Source: Bacteroidales bacterium (GTDB taxonomy: Bacteria > Bacteroidota > Bacteroidia > Bacteroidales > UBA3824). From it: a stretch of DNA of 6,000 bases. The notes under the pieces are model-generated. The model made no database searches and was not told the origin of the DNA. It saw nothing but the letters and a program-made list of their open reading frames with translations. Within the stretch, counting starts at the first letter, position 1. Every line of letters begins with the position of its first letter. The position numbers were made by a program, and so were the translations under genes. Shown piece after piece: positions 1 through 6,000 of this stretch. Where the stretch lies: contig JAFXMJ010000226.1 in NCBI GenBank assembly GCA_017530465.1, positions 1-6,000 on the forward strand, in the 5' to 3' direction.

Positions 1-385
1 CATAGCCGCCGGGCAACGCCACAAACGCCGTCGCCATGTCCCAAAAGAGTTGTTTGCGTGCCGCCATGTTTGTAAGCACCACGTTGTATTGAGGGTCGAT
101 GTATTCGTTTTGGATGAATACGCCCGGGAATTTCATGCACATCCCGACCGACTTGCCGCCGGATTGTTGTGCCCCTTTGTTGACGGCTTCCATAAGCCCT
201 GGCCCGCCGCCGGTAACTACGGCATATCCCGCCAACCCAAGCGCGTAGCCAGTTTCCACGCCCTTGTCATAGTGCGGTGTGCCTTCCTTGATGGACGACG
301 AGCACAGCACGGCGACGCTTTTGCCAATGCCGCCGAGCATAGATTTGCCGAGTGATATTTCTGCGTTGTAAATGTCGTTTTTCAT
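1..385 (-). CDS. LOG-family nucleotide-binding protein (TIGR00730-like), 3' end cut by window
   Basis: The gene reads leftward from ATG at 385-383, and 128 residues are visible before the left edge. After about 20 residues comes a Rossmann-type beta strand (VAVLCSSS, residues 24-31). Next are the family signature TGGGPGLMEAVNKGA (58-72), the conserved Arg110-Lys111 pair and the start of the catalytic PGGxGT motif (PGGY, 125-128), which is cut by the edge. Members of this family (LOG/YgdH-like, 'lysine decarboxylase' in old annotation) bind nucleotide monophosphates; characterised ones are cytokinin-type phosphoribohydrolases or nucleotide 5'-monophosphate nucleosidases, acting in the cytoplasm. 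The exact substrate cannot be read from this fragment. The start fits because the upstream leader is A-rich with no Shine-Dalgarno, as is usual in Bacteroidota. It lies 64 bp downstream of the AlbA_2/ATPase gene on the same strand, so co-transcription is possible. Family assignment is firm; function is not. Confidence 0.9.
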   Translation of the reverse strand, partial: MKNDIYNAEISLGKSMLGGIGKSVAVLCSSSIKEGTPHYDKGVETGYALGLAGYAVVTGGGPGLMEAVNKGAQQSGGKSVGMCMKFPGVFIQNEYIDPQYNVVLTNMAARKQLFWDMATAFVALPGGY

Positions 386-410
386 TTTTTTGTAACGTAT
401 TTTGTGGCAA

Positions 411-427
411 AAATTAATTATTAATTT
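411..427. repeat. A/T-only perfect inverted repeat in the AlbA_2-LOG intergenic gap
   Basis: AAATTAA and TTAATTT are separated by TTA, giving a 7-bp perfect inverted repeat in the 64-bp gap between the AlbA_2/ATPase stop and the LOG start. It could be a protein-binding site or part of the LOG promoter region. As a hairpin it would be weak, having no G/C pairs. No matching TAnnTTTG box was found in this gap on the minus strand; the nearest is a one-mismatch AATTTTTG at 415-408. The symmetry is certain, but A/T-rich spacers form such repeats by chance. Confidence 0.3.
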
Positions 428-449
428 GGGTTTTGCAAGGGGAAAAATG

Positions 450-1622
450 TCATCGCAACGGCTTTGAATCATTTTTCCTTTTGAAAACCACCTTGAAAAG
501 TTCGCCTTCTATGTCATTGTACATCTGCATTTCGGGTTCTTCTTCAAGGGCTCGGCGGATTCCGCTGCCAAGACCGCTGTATGGCATCAGTTTGCTCGAA
601 AAATATACCATTTGATTGTTCCTAATTACCGGGTTGCCGTACTTAATGTCTTCAACTGTCAGTGAATTAGGAAGTTTGCCTGGGCTTATGATTTCTACCC
701 TGTCGCTGAAAACCATTATCCTGATAGGCGAATTTTTGTAATAATCTCTGTGAATCAGCGCGTTGAGGATTATTTCGGTCAGCGCGATTTCCGATATTTC
801 AAGTTTGCCTATCGAATTGAATCCTTGTCCATTTTGAAGGCTAAACAGGTGCGATTTTACCCATGTAAGACTTTGTTCCAATAGCATTGGTATAGTGCCT
901 TTCAGGTCTTGGGGCTTGCTCATATATTGGTTTGACGAAATCTCTGTGCCGTAGAAATCAACGAGTTTCACCGTGAAGGCTGGTTTGAAGTCCTGTGGGT
1001 TGCGTCCAAAAAACAACAATCCCGCCAGAGTGATTTCGCCGTTGCGGAGCACACGTTTTGCTTTTAATGCCTGTTCGTAGGTAAGACCTTTTTCCTCAAA
1101 ATTGTAACCAAACTCTTTCTGAAAATAATCTTCAAATTGGTAACGCGCTATGTCGTCGATAGTTGCGCCATAGACAGGCATTTCGTCGGCGAGCAAATTC
1201 CTGCTTTGCTGAAAAAGCCTCATTATTTCGCTGTTGTCGGTCAGGAGCCTTTTGTTTGCGCCTTGTTTCAGGTAGATTTCGCCTTTTGATGTCTTGTACG
1301 GGCGGTTGATGCCCTCAGGGACGTGAATCAGCAGGAGATTTTTGTCTTCGATTGTAACAACCTCTGTTTGTATATACACTGTAGGTTGCACGTTGTCAGC
1401 CATTTGAGAAATATCGCGGTCGTATTGCTCGATATCTTTGGGACTTAGGCCTACAATGTTGCCGCTTACGTCTTCAACACCAAAGATGATTATCCCGCCA
1501 AGCGAATTGGACATTGCAACAATCTCTTTCAAAATGGAATCGCCTCTGGGCATCTCCCTTTTGAACTGCACTTTGCTTGTCTCGCCTGTACTTATAATAT
1601 TTAGTAATTCCTGAGTGGTCAT
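450..1622 (-). CDS. AlbA_2 (Schlafen-type) domain plus GHKL-ATPase-like domain protein, putative transcriptional regulator (COG2865-like)
   Basis: This complete 390-residue protein has the two-domain build usually annotated as 'ATP-binding protein' or 'putative DNA-binding protein'. The N-terminal AlbA_2 domain (about residues 14-130) has VQFKRE at 18-23 and a conserved helix-strand block (IVAMSNSLGGIIIFGVED, 34-51). The C-terminal part resembles HATPase_c_4: an N-box-like stretch with Asn287 and HRDY (291-294), the strand pair IRIMVFSDRVEIISPG (300-315), and a glycine-rich GLGSGI (350-355) like the ATP-lid region. Family members are thought to bind nucleic acid and ATP and to act as regulators; few have been tested. 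The ATG at 1622-1620 is chosen because the open frame further upstream has only a TTG start (1709) and encodes a low-complexity Lys/Phe-rich tail outside the conserved domain. It is divergent from the TPR-CHAT gene and upstream of the LOG gene. Domain assignment is good; a regulatory role is inferred from the family. Confidence 0.88.
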   Translation of the reverse strand: MTTQELLNIISTGETSKVQFKREMPRGDSILKEIVAMSNSLGGIIIFGVEDVSGNIVGLSPKDIEQYDRDISQMADNVQPTVYIQTEVVTIEDKNLLLIHVPEGINRPYKTSKGEIYLKQGANKRLLTDNSEIMRLFQQSRNLLADEMPVYGATIDDIARYQFEDYFQKEFGYNFEEKGLTYEQALKAKRVLRNGEITLAGLLFFGRNPQDFKPAFTVKLVDFYGTEISSNQYMSKPQDLKGTIPMLLEQSLTWVKSHLFSLQNGQGFNSIGKLEISEIALTEIILNALIHRDYYKNSPIRIMVFSDRVEIISPGKLPNSLTVEDIKYGNPVIRNNQMVYFSSKLMPYSGLGSGIRRALEEEPEMQMYNDIEGELFKVVFKRKNDSKPLR

Positions 1623-1639
1623 AGCGTCTATATTTTTGG

Positions 1640-1647
1640 CAAAAATA
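1640..1647 (-). promoter_or_regulatory. possible Bacteroidota -7 box for the AlbA_2/ATPase gene
   Basis: Read on the minus strand this is TATTTTTG, a match to the Bacteroidota TAnnTTTG element. It ends 17 bp upstream of the chosen ATG, which would give a very short leader. No TTTG-like -33 element is visible at the expected spacing, and the surrounding DNA is so A/T-rich that a chance match is likely. Confidence 0.3.
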
Positions 1648-1725
1648 GATAAAAATCTTGATTTTTTGATGCTATCTTTTAAAAAACTTTTTAGATTTTT
1701 TTTCGCCAATTTTTCAAAAAAACAT

Positions 1726-1733
1726 TATCTTTG
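1726..1733 (+). promoter_or_regulatory. Bacteroidota-type -7 box (TATCTTTG) for the TPR-CHAT gene
   Basis: TATCTTTG matches TAnnTTTG exactly and lies 58 bp upstream of the TPR-CHAT ATG. Transcription would start near 1738-1741, leaving a leader of about 50 nt. The -33 region about 19 bp upstream is only partly matched (TTTCG near 1701-1705). A dense run of A- and T-tracts between about 1661 and 1722 lies just upstream and could act as an UP-like or curved segment. Confidence 0.55.
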
Positions 1734-1749
1734 CCCAACATTAATTGGG
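1734..1749. promoter_or_regulatory. small inverted repeat at the predicted transcription start of the TPR-CHAT gene
   Basis: CCCAA and TTGGG are separated by CATTAA, directly after the -7 box. The position spans the expected +1, which suits an operator or a short hairpin at the 5' end of the transcript. The arms are only 5 bp, so chance occurrence is plausible. No regulator binding can be claimed from sequence alone. Confidence 0.3.
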
Positions 1750-1791
1750 AGTTGCCGCTTCCATAAACTCAAATAAAACTCTGACACTGCG

Positions 1792-4700
1792 ATGTATAAG
1801 CACATTATCACCATCATCCTCCTTCTCCTTCCGCTCCTCGCCATGCCGCAGAGCCACAAATCCAACCAACTCTACAAAAAAGGCGAGAAACTTTTTGACG
1901 CCGAGAAATACGAGGAAGCTGTTCCGTATTTTCAAAAGAGTGATTCGCTTGACAAGACGCAACTCGAACCTACATCAGAGAATTATTACAGGGCGGAACT
2001 GAAAATGGCGGATTGCTGGCATAACATTGCGAGTGACAAAGAAGATGAAGGAAAATACTCTGAGGCTATCAAGTTGGAAACTTTAGCATTAGAAATACGA
2101 AGGAGAGTTTTGGGCGAAGAACACACAGACTATGCCTCGTCGCTACATTGCCTTGCTCTTTATAATGACGATATGGGCAACTACACCGAGGCTATCAGGC
2201 TTGGAATCATTGCAACGGAAATACGAAAAAAAGTTTTGGGCGAAGAACACATTGATTACGCAAAATCAATAAACAACCTTGCAGGCACAAATAGTCATAT
2301 TGGCAACTACACCGAGGCTATCAGACTTGGAACTATTGCAATGGAAGTCTTCAAAACGGTATTTGACGAAGAACACCCTTATTATGCTGGTTCGTTGGGT
2401 AATTTGGCAGAGTATAATTCGGATCTTGGCAACTATCAGGAATCCATAAGACTTAGTACAAGGACTATGGAAATTTACAAAAAGGTACTTGGCGAAGAAC
2501 ACCCAGATTATGCTCGTTCATTGAATAATTTGGCAGAGTATAATTCGTGTCTTGGCAACTGTCAGGAAGCCATAAGACTTGGCACACAGGCAATGGAAAT
2601 CCGCAAAAAGGTACTTGGCGAAGAACACCCAGATTATGCTTGTTCATTGAATAATTTGGCAAAGTATAATTCGTATCTTGGCAACTATCAGGAAGCCATA
2701 AGACTTAGTACAAGGGCTATGGAAATTAACAAAAAGGTACTTGGTGAAGAACACCCAGGTTATGCTTGGTCATTGCATAATTTGGCAGAGTATAATTCGT
2801 ATCTTGGCAACTATCAGGAAGCCATAAGACTTAGTACAAGGACTATGGAAATTTACAAAAAGATACTTGGTGAAGAACACCCAAATTATGCTTTGTCATT
2901 GAATAGTTTGGCATTGTCTAATTCTGAAATTGGTAATGATCAGGAAGCCATTAGGCTTGGCACTCAGGCGATGGAAATCCGCAAAAAGGTTCTTGGCGAG
3001 GAACACCCTGATTATGCATCGTCATTGGCTAATTTGGCAATTTATTATGATGACCTTGGCGACTATCAGGAAGCCATAAGACTTGGTACAAAGGCGATGG
3101 AAATCCGCAAAAAGGTTCTTGGCGAGGAACACCCTTATTATGCTGGTTCGTTGGGTAATTTGGCAGGGTATAATTCGGATCTTGGCAACTATCAGGAAGC
3201 CATAAGACTTGATACTAAGGCAATGGAAATTTACAAAAAGGTTCTTGGCGAAGAACATCCTGATTATGCTCGGTCATTGCATAATTTGGCTGTTGATAAT
3301 GATCTTCTTGGCAATTATCAGGAAGCAATTAAACTTTGTACAGAGGCAATGGAAATCAATAAAAAGGTTTTTGGCGAAGAACATCCTGTTTATGCCGGGA
3401 CATTGACTAATTTGGCAGTTTCTAATTCTTACTTTGGCAACTATCAGGAAGCCATCAGGCTTGTCACTGAGGCAATGGAAATCTACAAAAAGGCACTTGG
3501 TGAAGAACACCCTTATTATGCTATGTCATTGAGAAATCTTGCTGATGGTTATTTAGGTGCAGACAATTATAATTATGCTGTGTGGTATTACAAACAAGGA
3601 TATGAACGCACGTCATCATTCATTTTAAAGAATTTTTCGTGGATGACAAATAAGGAGCGTTCAAATTATTGGAAAAAATTTTCCGATTTTTATGACACGG
3701 ATTTGCCATACGCCGCATATAAAATCGCCGACAATGCCGATGTCACCGCCCTTGCTTACAATGGTCTTGTTTTCTCCAAAGGCCTTCTTCTCAACGCCGA
3801 ACTTGAAATCCAAAAACTCATCGAACAAAGCCACGACACAACTTTCGCAAACCGTTATTACAAAATCAGACAAGACCGAGCAAAACTTGACGAACTATAT
3901 CAACTCTCGCCTGACGAAAGGCCAATGGACGCGGATTCGTTGTTGAAAGCGATTGATAACGAAGAACGCCTTCTCGTGCAATCTTCAAAAGAACTTGGCG
4001 ACTACACCAAAAATCTGTCCATTGATTGGCACGATATTCAAAAGAGTTTGAAGGACAATGACTTGGCTGTGGAGTTTGCTAATTTCCAAGACACTGCAAT
4101 CAAACAGCAAATATATGTCGCCTTTGTCCTGAAACAGGGAATGACTTCCCCTGAACTTGTCAAACTTTTTGAGACGGATGATTTTTATGGCATCAAAACA
4201 AACGATTATTACAAGACCCCTAAACTTTACAATCTCGTTTGGAAACCGCTCACGAAGTATTTGGACGGCGTGAAGAATGTCTATTTCTCGCCCACAGGAC
4301 AGTTCCACACCATTGGCATCGAATACCTTCCCGACGAGGATGGAAAAGTTTTCGCCGAAAAATTCGATGTTTACCGCTTGTCGTCCACCCGCGAACTCGC
4401 ATTGGAAAACACAATCAATCCCAACAAAAAGGCTGCGACATACGGTGGCATCAGGTATGATGCTGATTCTGACAGCACAGATGTCAAAAGAAGTGTCGGT
4501 GCTGTATATCTTGACGGCACCAAGGTGGAGTCGGCGGCAGTTGCGGAACTTCTGCGCACGGCTCAATACAGCGTAACTGCGTTGTCCGACACCTCGGCGA
4601 CGGAAGAAAGTTTCAAAAAACTTTCGGGCAACAATCTGAAAATCCTGCACATCGGCACTCACGGTTTTTATATGAGCGAGGCGGATATGGAGAACGCAGG

Positions 4701-5166
4701 TTACAAATTTTACACGTCAAGTAAGCAAAGCGACGAGGACAAAGCGATGAGTTGCAGCGGGTTGCTATTTGCGGGTGCAAATGCAGCCCTTGACCTCAAA
4801 AATCGCAGCGTCATTCCCGAAGGCGACGACGGCGTATTGACCGCCAAAGAAATCTCCCGTCTCGATTTCAAAGGTCTTGACCTCGTGGTCCTCTCGGCGT
4901 GTCAGACTGGCTTGGGTGAAGTGACTGGCGAAGGCGTGTTTGGTTTGCAGCGCGGTTTCAAGAAAGCGGGCGCACAGACCATTATAATGAGTCTTTGGAA
5001 GGTTTTTGACGATTCTACGCAGCTGTTGATTACCGAATTTTTCAAGAATTTGACTGCAGGACAGTCTAAACGTGCCGCCTTCCTTGCCGCACAAAAGACC
5101 GTCCGCGAAAAATATCCCAATCCGCTGTGTTGGGCGGCGTTCATTATGGTGGATGGAATGGATTGA
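1792..5166 (+). CDS. exported TPR-CHAT protein: kinesin-light-chain-like TPR array with C-terminal caspase-like protease domain
   Basis: This complete 1124-residue protein starts at ATG 1792. Residues 1-21 resemble a signal peptide: Lys3/His4, a hydrophobic core of Ile and Leu, then AMPQS. There is no lipobox Cys, and the cleavage site is unclear because Pro19 makes some sites unlikely. TPR-like helices at about 22-102 precede twelve 42-residue units (103-606) carrying VLGEEHPDYA and GNYQEAIRL; the twelfth is degenerate. A helical linker (607 to about 800, with NFSWMTNKERSNYW at 614-627) leads to the CHAT domain (about 800-1122). Its apparent caspase-like catalytic pair is His957 in HIGTHGF and Cys1037 in VVLSACQTG. 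Other CHAT marks are GLLFAGAN (990-997), DGVLTA (1013-1018) and SLWKV after the Cys. CHAT domains are clan CD-type proteases, and TPR arrays usually bind a partner or sense a target; no substrate is known here. The gene is divergent from the AlbA_2/ATPase gene and convergent with the glycosyltransferase. Export is inferred from the N-terminus only. Confidence 0.95.
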   Translation: MYKHIITIILLLLPLLAMPQSHKSNQLYKKGEKLFDAEKYEEAVPYFQKSDSLDKTQLEPTSENYYRAELKMADCWHNIASDKEDEGKYSEAIKLETLALEIRRRVLGEEHTDYASSLHCLALYNDDMGNYTEAIRLGIIATEIRKKVLGEEHIDYAKSINNLAGTNSHIGNYTEAIRLGTIAMEVFKTVFDEEHPYYAGSLGNLAEYNSDLGNYQESIRLSTRTMEIYKKVLGEEHPDYARSLNNLAEYNSCLGNCQEAIRLGTQAMEIRKKVLGEEHPDYACSLNNLAKYNSYLGNYQEAIRLSTRAMEINKKVLGEEHPGYAWSLHNLAEYNSYLGNYQEAIRLSTRTMEIYKKILGEEHPNYALSLNSLALSNSEIGNDQEAIRLGTQAMEIRKKVLGEEHPDYASSLANLAIYYDDLGDYQEAIRLGTKAMEIRKKVLGEEHPYYAGSLGNLAGYNSDLGNYQEAIRLDTKAMEIYKKVLGEEHPDYARSLHNLAVDNDLLGNYQEAIKLCTEAMEINKKVFGEEHPVYAGTLTNLAVSNSYFGNYQEAIRLVTEAMEIYKKALGEEHPYYAMSLRNLADGYLGADNYNYAVWYYKQGYERTSSFILKNFSWMTNKERSNYWKKFSDFYDTDLPYAAYKIADNADVTALAYNGLVFSKGLLLNAELEIQKLIEQSHDTTFANRYYKIRQDRAKLDELYQLSPDERPMDADSLLKAIDNEERLLVQSSKELGDYTKNLSIDWHDIQKSLKDNDLAVEFANFQDTAIKQQIYVAFVLKQGMTSPELVKLFETDDFYGIKTNDYYKTPKLYNLVWKPLTKYLDGVKNVYFSPTGQFHTIGIEYLPDEDGKVFAEKFDVYRLSSTRELALENTINPNKKAATYGGIRYDADSDSTDVKRSVGAVYLDGTKVESAAVAELLRTAQYSVTALSDTSATEESFKKLSGNNLKILHIGTHGFYMSEADMENAGYKFYTSSKQSDEDKAMSCSGLLFAGANAALDLKNRSVIPEGDDGVLTAKEISRLDFKGLDLVVLSACQTGLGEVTGEGVFGLQRGFKKAGAQTIIMSLWKVFDDSTQLLITEFFKNLTAGQSKRAAFLAAQKTVREKYPNPLCWAAFIMVDGMD
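2098..3609 (+). repeat. tandem array of twelve 126-bp in-frame coding repeats (TPR units)
   Basis: Twelve units of exactly 126 bp (42 codons) encode TPR_10/TPR_12-like helix pairs, unit 1 at residue 103 and unit 12 ending at residue 606. Units 1-2 form one subfamily (GNYTEAIRL, codons ACC GAG GCT). Units 3-11 form another (GNYQEAIRL in most, largely codons CAG GAA GCC), with highly similar DNA. Units 5 and 6 differ at about 5 of 105 positions (2650-2754 against 2776-2880). Blocks three units apart (2449-2502 and 2827-2880) match at 52 of 54. Blocks six units apart (2371-2454 and 3127-3210) match at 82 of 84. Unit 12 loses the consensus in its second helix, as a capping repeat would. Synonymous sites are conserved too, which points to recent duplication or gene conversion rather than protein-level selection alone. 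Confidence 0.95.
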
Positions 5167-5176
5167 TTGCTGGAGC

Positions 5177-5194
5177 GCGGGCTTTCAAGCCCGC
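5177..5194. terminator. GC-rich perfect hairpin between convergent genes, possible bidirectional terminator or REP-like element
   Basis: GCGGGCTT and AAGCCCGC form an 8-bp perfect stem around a TC spacer; in practice the apical pairs would open to give a larger loop. It starts 11 bp after the TPR-CHAT stop and ends 5 bp from the glycosyltransferase stop, the usual place for a shared terminator. Neither side carries a clear T-tract, so intrinsic termination is not assured. The alternative is a dispersed palindromic element. Confidence 0.5.
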
Positions 5195-5199
5195 CTAAA

Positions 5200-6000
5200 T
5201 CACTTATAAAAATTCCTCACAAATCCCGTCGTATCTTCTTTCTTTCCCTTTACATACGTATTCCACGCCGCCTTGATGAAGCCCATTCCGTATGCCGTCA
5301 ATTGCACTAAGACCGCAGCCACGGATAGCAATGCGACTTTAAAACCGTTTTGCCGCAAGGAGTCCGCAAAAACTATTAGCGACAACAAAATCAACGGCGA
5401 GAGGCAGAGTAGGGGAGCGAGCCAATGCTTGAAAATGATTGCCGTGACGATTGCGGCGAGTATGCAAACAATTTCGCCAATCAGGAAACAAGCCGGCAAT
5501 GTGTGAACCAATTTTAGTGACCCCGGATGCCTCTGATTGAGGTTGATGCGGGCGCAGCCGGAATTGAACACCTGACGGAAAAATTTGCGGAAGTCGGTGC
5601 GGCGTTTGTGATAGACGAAGGCTTCCTTGATCAATTGAGTCTCAAAACCGCCTTCCAAAATCCTCAATGTCATATCTATGTCCTCGCCGAAACGCATCGT
5701 TGAAAATCCGTGCGTCGTCTCATAAACTTTGCGCGAAAATCCCATGTTGAAACTCCTCGGATGAAATTTGCCAGCCTTTTCGCTCGCGCCGCGTATGCCG
5801 CCAGTGCTGATTATCGAAGTCATTGCATAACTAATTGCTTTTTGCACGGGCGTAAAAGTTGGCATTGCTGCATCGGGGCCTCCATAACAATCGGTGAAAT
5901 TTTCGGCGAGACGATTGGATACTATCGCCATGTAATCGTTGGGGATGATGCAATCGCTGTCAAAAAATATAAAATAATCACCCTCAGCACGTTCTGCGCC
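5200..6000 (-). CDS. family 2 glycosyltransferase with C-terminal membrane helices, 5' end beyond window
   Basis: The last 266 residues are visible; the frame is open to the right edge, so the ATG at 5931-5929 is internal. The visible part begins just before the metal-binding DxD motif (FFDSDC, DSD at residues 14-16 of the fragment). It then has the acceptor-side Glu-Asp pair in FGEDIDMT (106-107) and a basic block HKRRT (131-135). Three hydrophobic segments follow at about 164-190, 193-213 and 221-243, and the end is Lys-rich. This is the GT-A fold layout of inner-membrane GT2 enzymes, which move a sugar from a nucleotide-sugar donor to a lipid or polysaccharide acceptor, typically in surface-glycan synthesis. 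Donor and acceptor cannot be told. The nucleotide-binding N-terminus, probably under 100 residues, lies outside the window. It is convergent with the TPR-CHAT gene and separated from it by the hairpin at 5177-5194. Confidence 0.88.
   Translation of the reverse strand, partial: GAERAEGDYFIFFDSDCIIPNDYMAIVSNRLAENFTDCYGGPDAAMPTFTPVQKAISYAMTSIISTGGIRGASEKAGKFHPRSFNMGFSRKVYETTHGFSTMRFGEDIDMTLRILEGGFETQLIKEAFVYHKRRTDFRKFFRQVFNSGCARINLNQRHPGSLKLVHTLPACFLIGEIVCILAAIVTAIIFKHWLAPLLCLSPLILLSLIVFADSLRQNGFKVALLSVAAVLVQLTAYGMGFIKAAWNTYVKGKKEDTTGFVRNFYK

Noticed and set aside
50..355. 101-aa open frame on the plus strand
   Set aside because: It is a shadow of the LOG-family gene, whose conserved motifs are on the minus strand.
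1623..1709. N-terminal extension of the AlbA_2/ATPase protein from a TTG at 1709
   Set aside because: It needs a rare TTG start, adds only a low-complexity Lys/Phe-rich tail, and would overlap the promoter-like A/T-rich region; ATG 1622 begins at the conserved domain.
2266..3510. Several similar 65-78-aa minus-strand frames inside the TPR array
   Set aside because: They resemble one another only because the underlying DNA repeats; they are antisense shadows of the TPR units.
2098..3609. Regular 126-bp repeats that could suggest a CRISPR or satellite array
   Set aside because: The period is exactly 42 codons, the frame stays open throughout, and the units encode TPR helix pairs; there are no short repeats with unique spacers.
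3985..4662. 225-aa open frame on the minus strand
   Set aside because: It is antisense to the linker and CHAT coding region, shows no recognisable domain, and the plus-strand reading is clearly the real one.
1792..5166. Craspase-type (type III-E CRISPR) TPR-CHAT
   Set aside because: No cas gene or CRISPR array is in the window, the TPR units are kinesin-light-chain-like, and the N-terminus looks like a signal peptide.
5200..5931. Glycosyltransferase starting at ATG 5931 as a complete 243-aa protein
   Set aside because: The frame continues upstream to the window edge and includes the conserved DxD motif, so this ATG is internal and the gene is partial.

Overview
The window looks like chromosomal DNA from a member of the Bacteroidota, probably Bacteroidales-like. 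Starts lack Shine-Dalgarno sequences and sit in A/T-rich leaders. A promoter-like TAnnTTTG box of the Bacteroidota type lies ahead of the large plus-strand gene. The LOG, AlbA_2/ATPase, TPR-CHAT and GT2 proteins are all of kinds familiar from that phylum. This is a judgement by eye, with no database search behind it. There are no RNA genes, insertion sequences, CRISPR arrays or cas genes.

Layout: (1) 1-385, minus strand, the first 128 residues of a LOG-family nucleotide-binding/hydrolase protein that runs off the left edge. (2) 450-1622, minus strand, a complete 390-aa protein with an N-terminal AlbA_2 (Schlafen-type) domain and a C-terminal GHKL-type ATPase-like domain; it lies 64 bp upstream of the LOG gene on the same strand and could be co-transcribed with it. 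(3) 1623-1791, a very A/T-rich divergent promoter region with a good TAnnTTTG box for the rightward gene and a small inverted repeat at the expected transcription start. (4) 1792-5166, plus strand, the centrepiece: an 1124-aa protein with a signal-peptide-like N-terminus, twelve in-frame 42-residue kinesin-light-chain-like TPR units, a helical linker and a C-terminal CHAT (caspase-like) protease domain with an apparently intact His957/Cys1037 dyad. (5) 5177-5194, a perfect GC-rich hairpin between convergent genes. (6) 5200-6000, minus strand, the C-terminal 266 residues of a family 2 glycosyltransferase with three predicted membrane helices, running off the right edge.

The most notable element is the TPR-CHAT gene. 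Its repeat array is unusually homogeneous at the DNA level, with near-identical blocks one, three and six units apart, which suggests recent recombination within the array. Its CHAT protease appears to be exported, which would separate it from cytoplasmic TPR-CHAT proteins such as the one in type III-E CRISPR systems. It is divergently paired with an AlbA_2/ATPase gene whose family is often annotated as a regulator. Whether the two act together is a hypothesis; the sequence shows only their arrangement. The flanking LOG and glycosyltransferase genes look like ordinary housekeeping or envelope genes.
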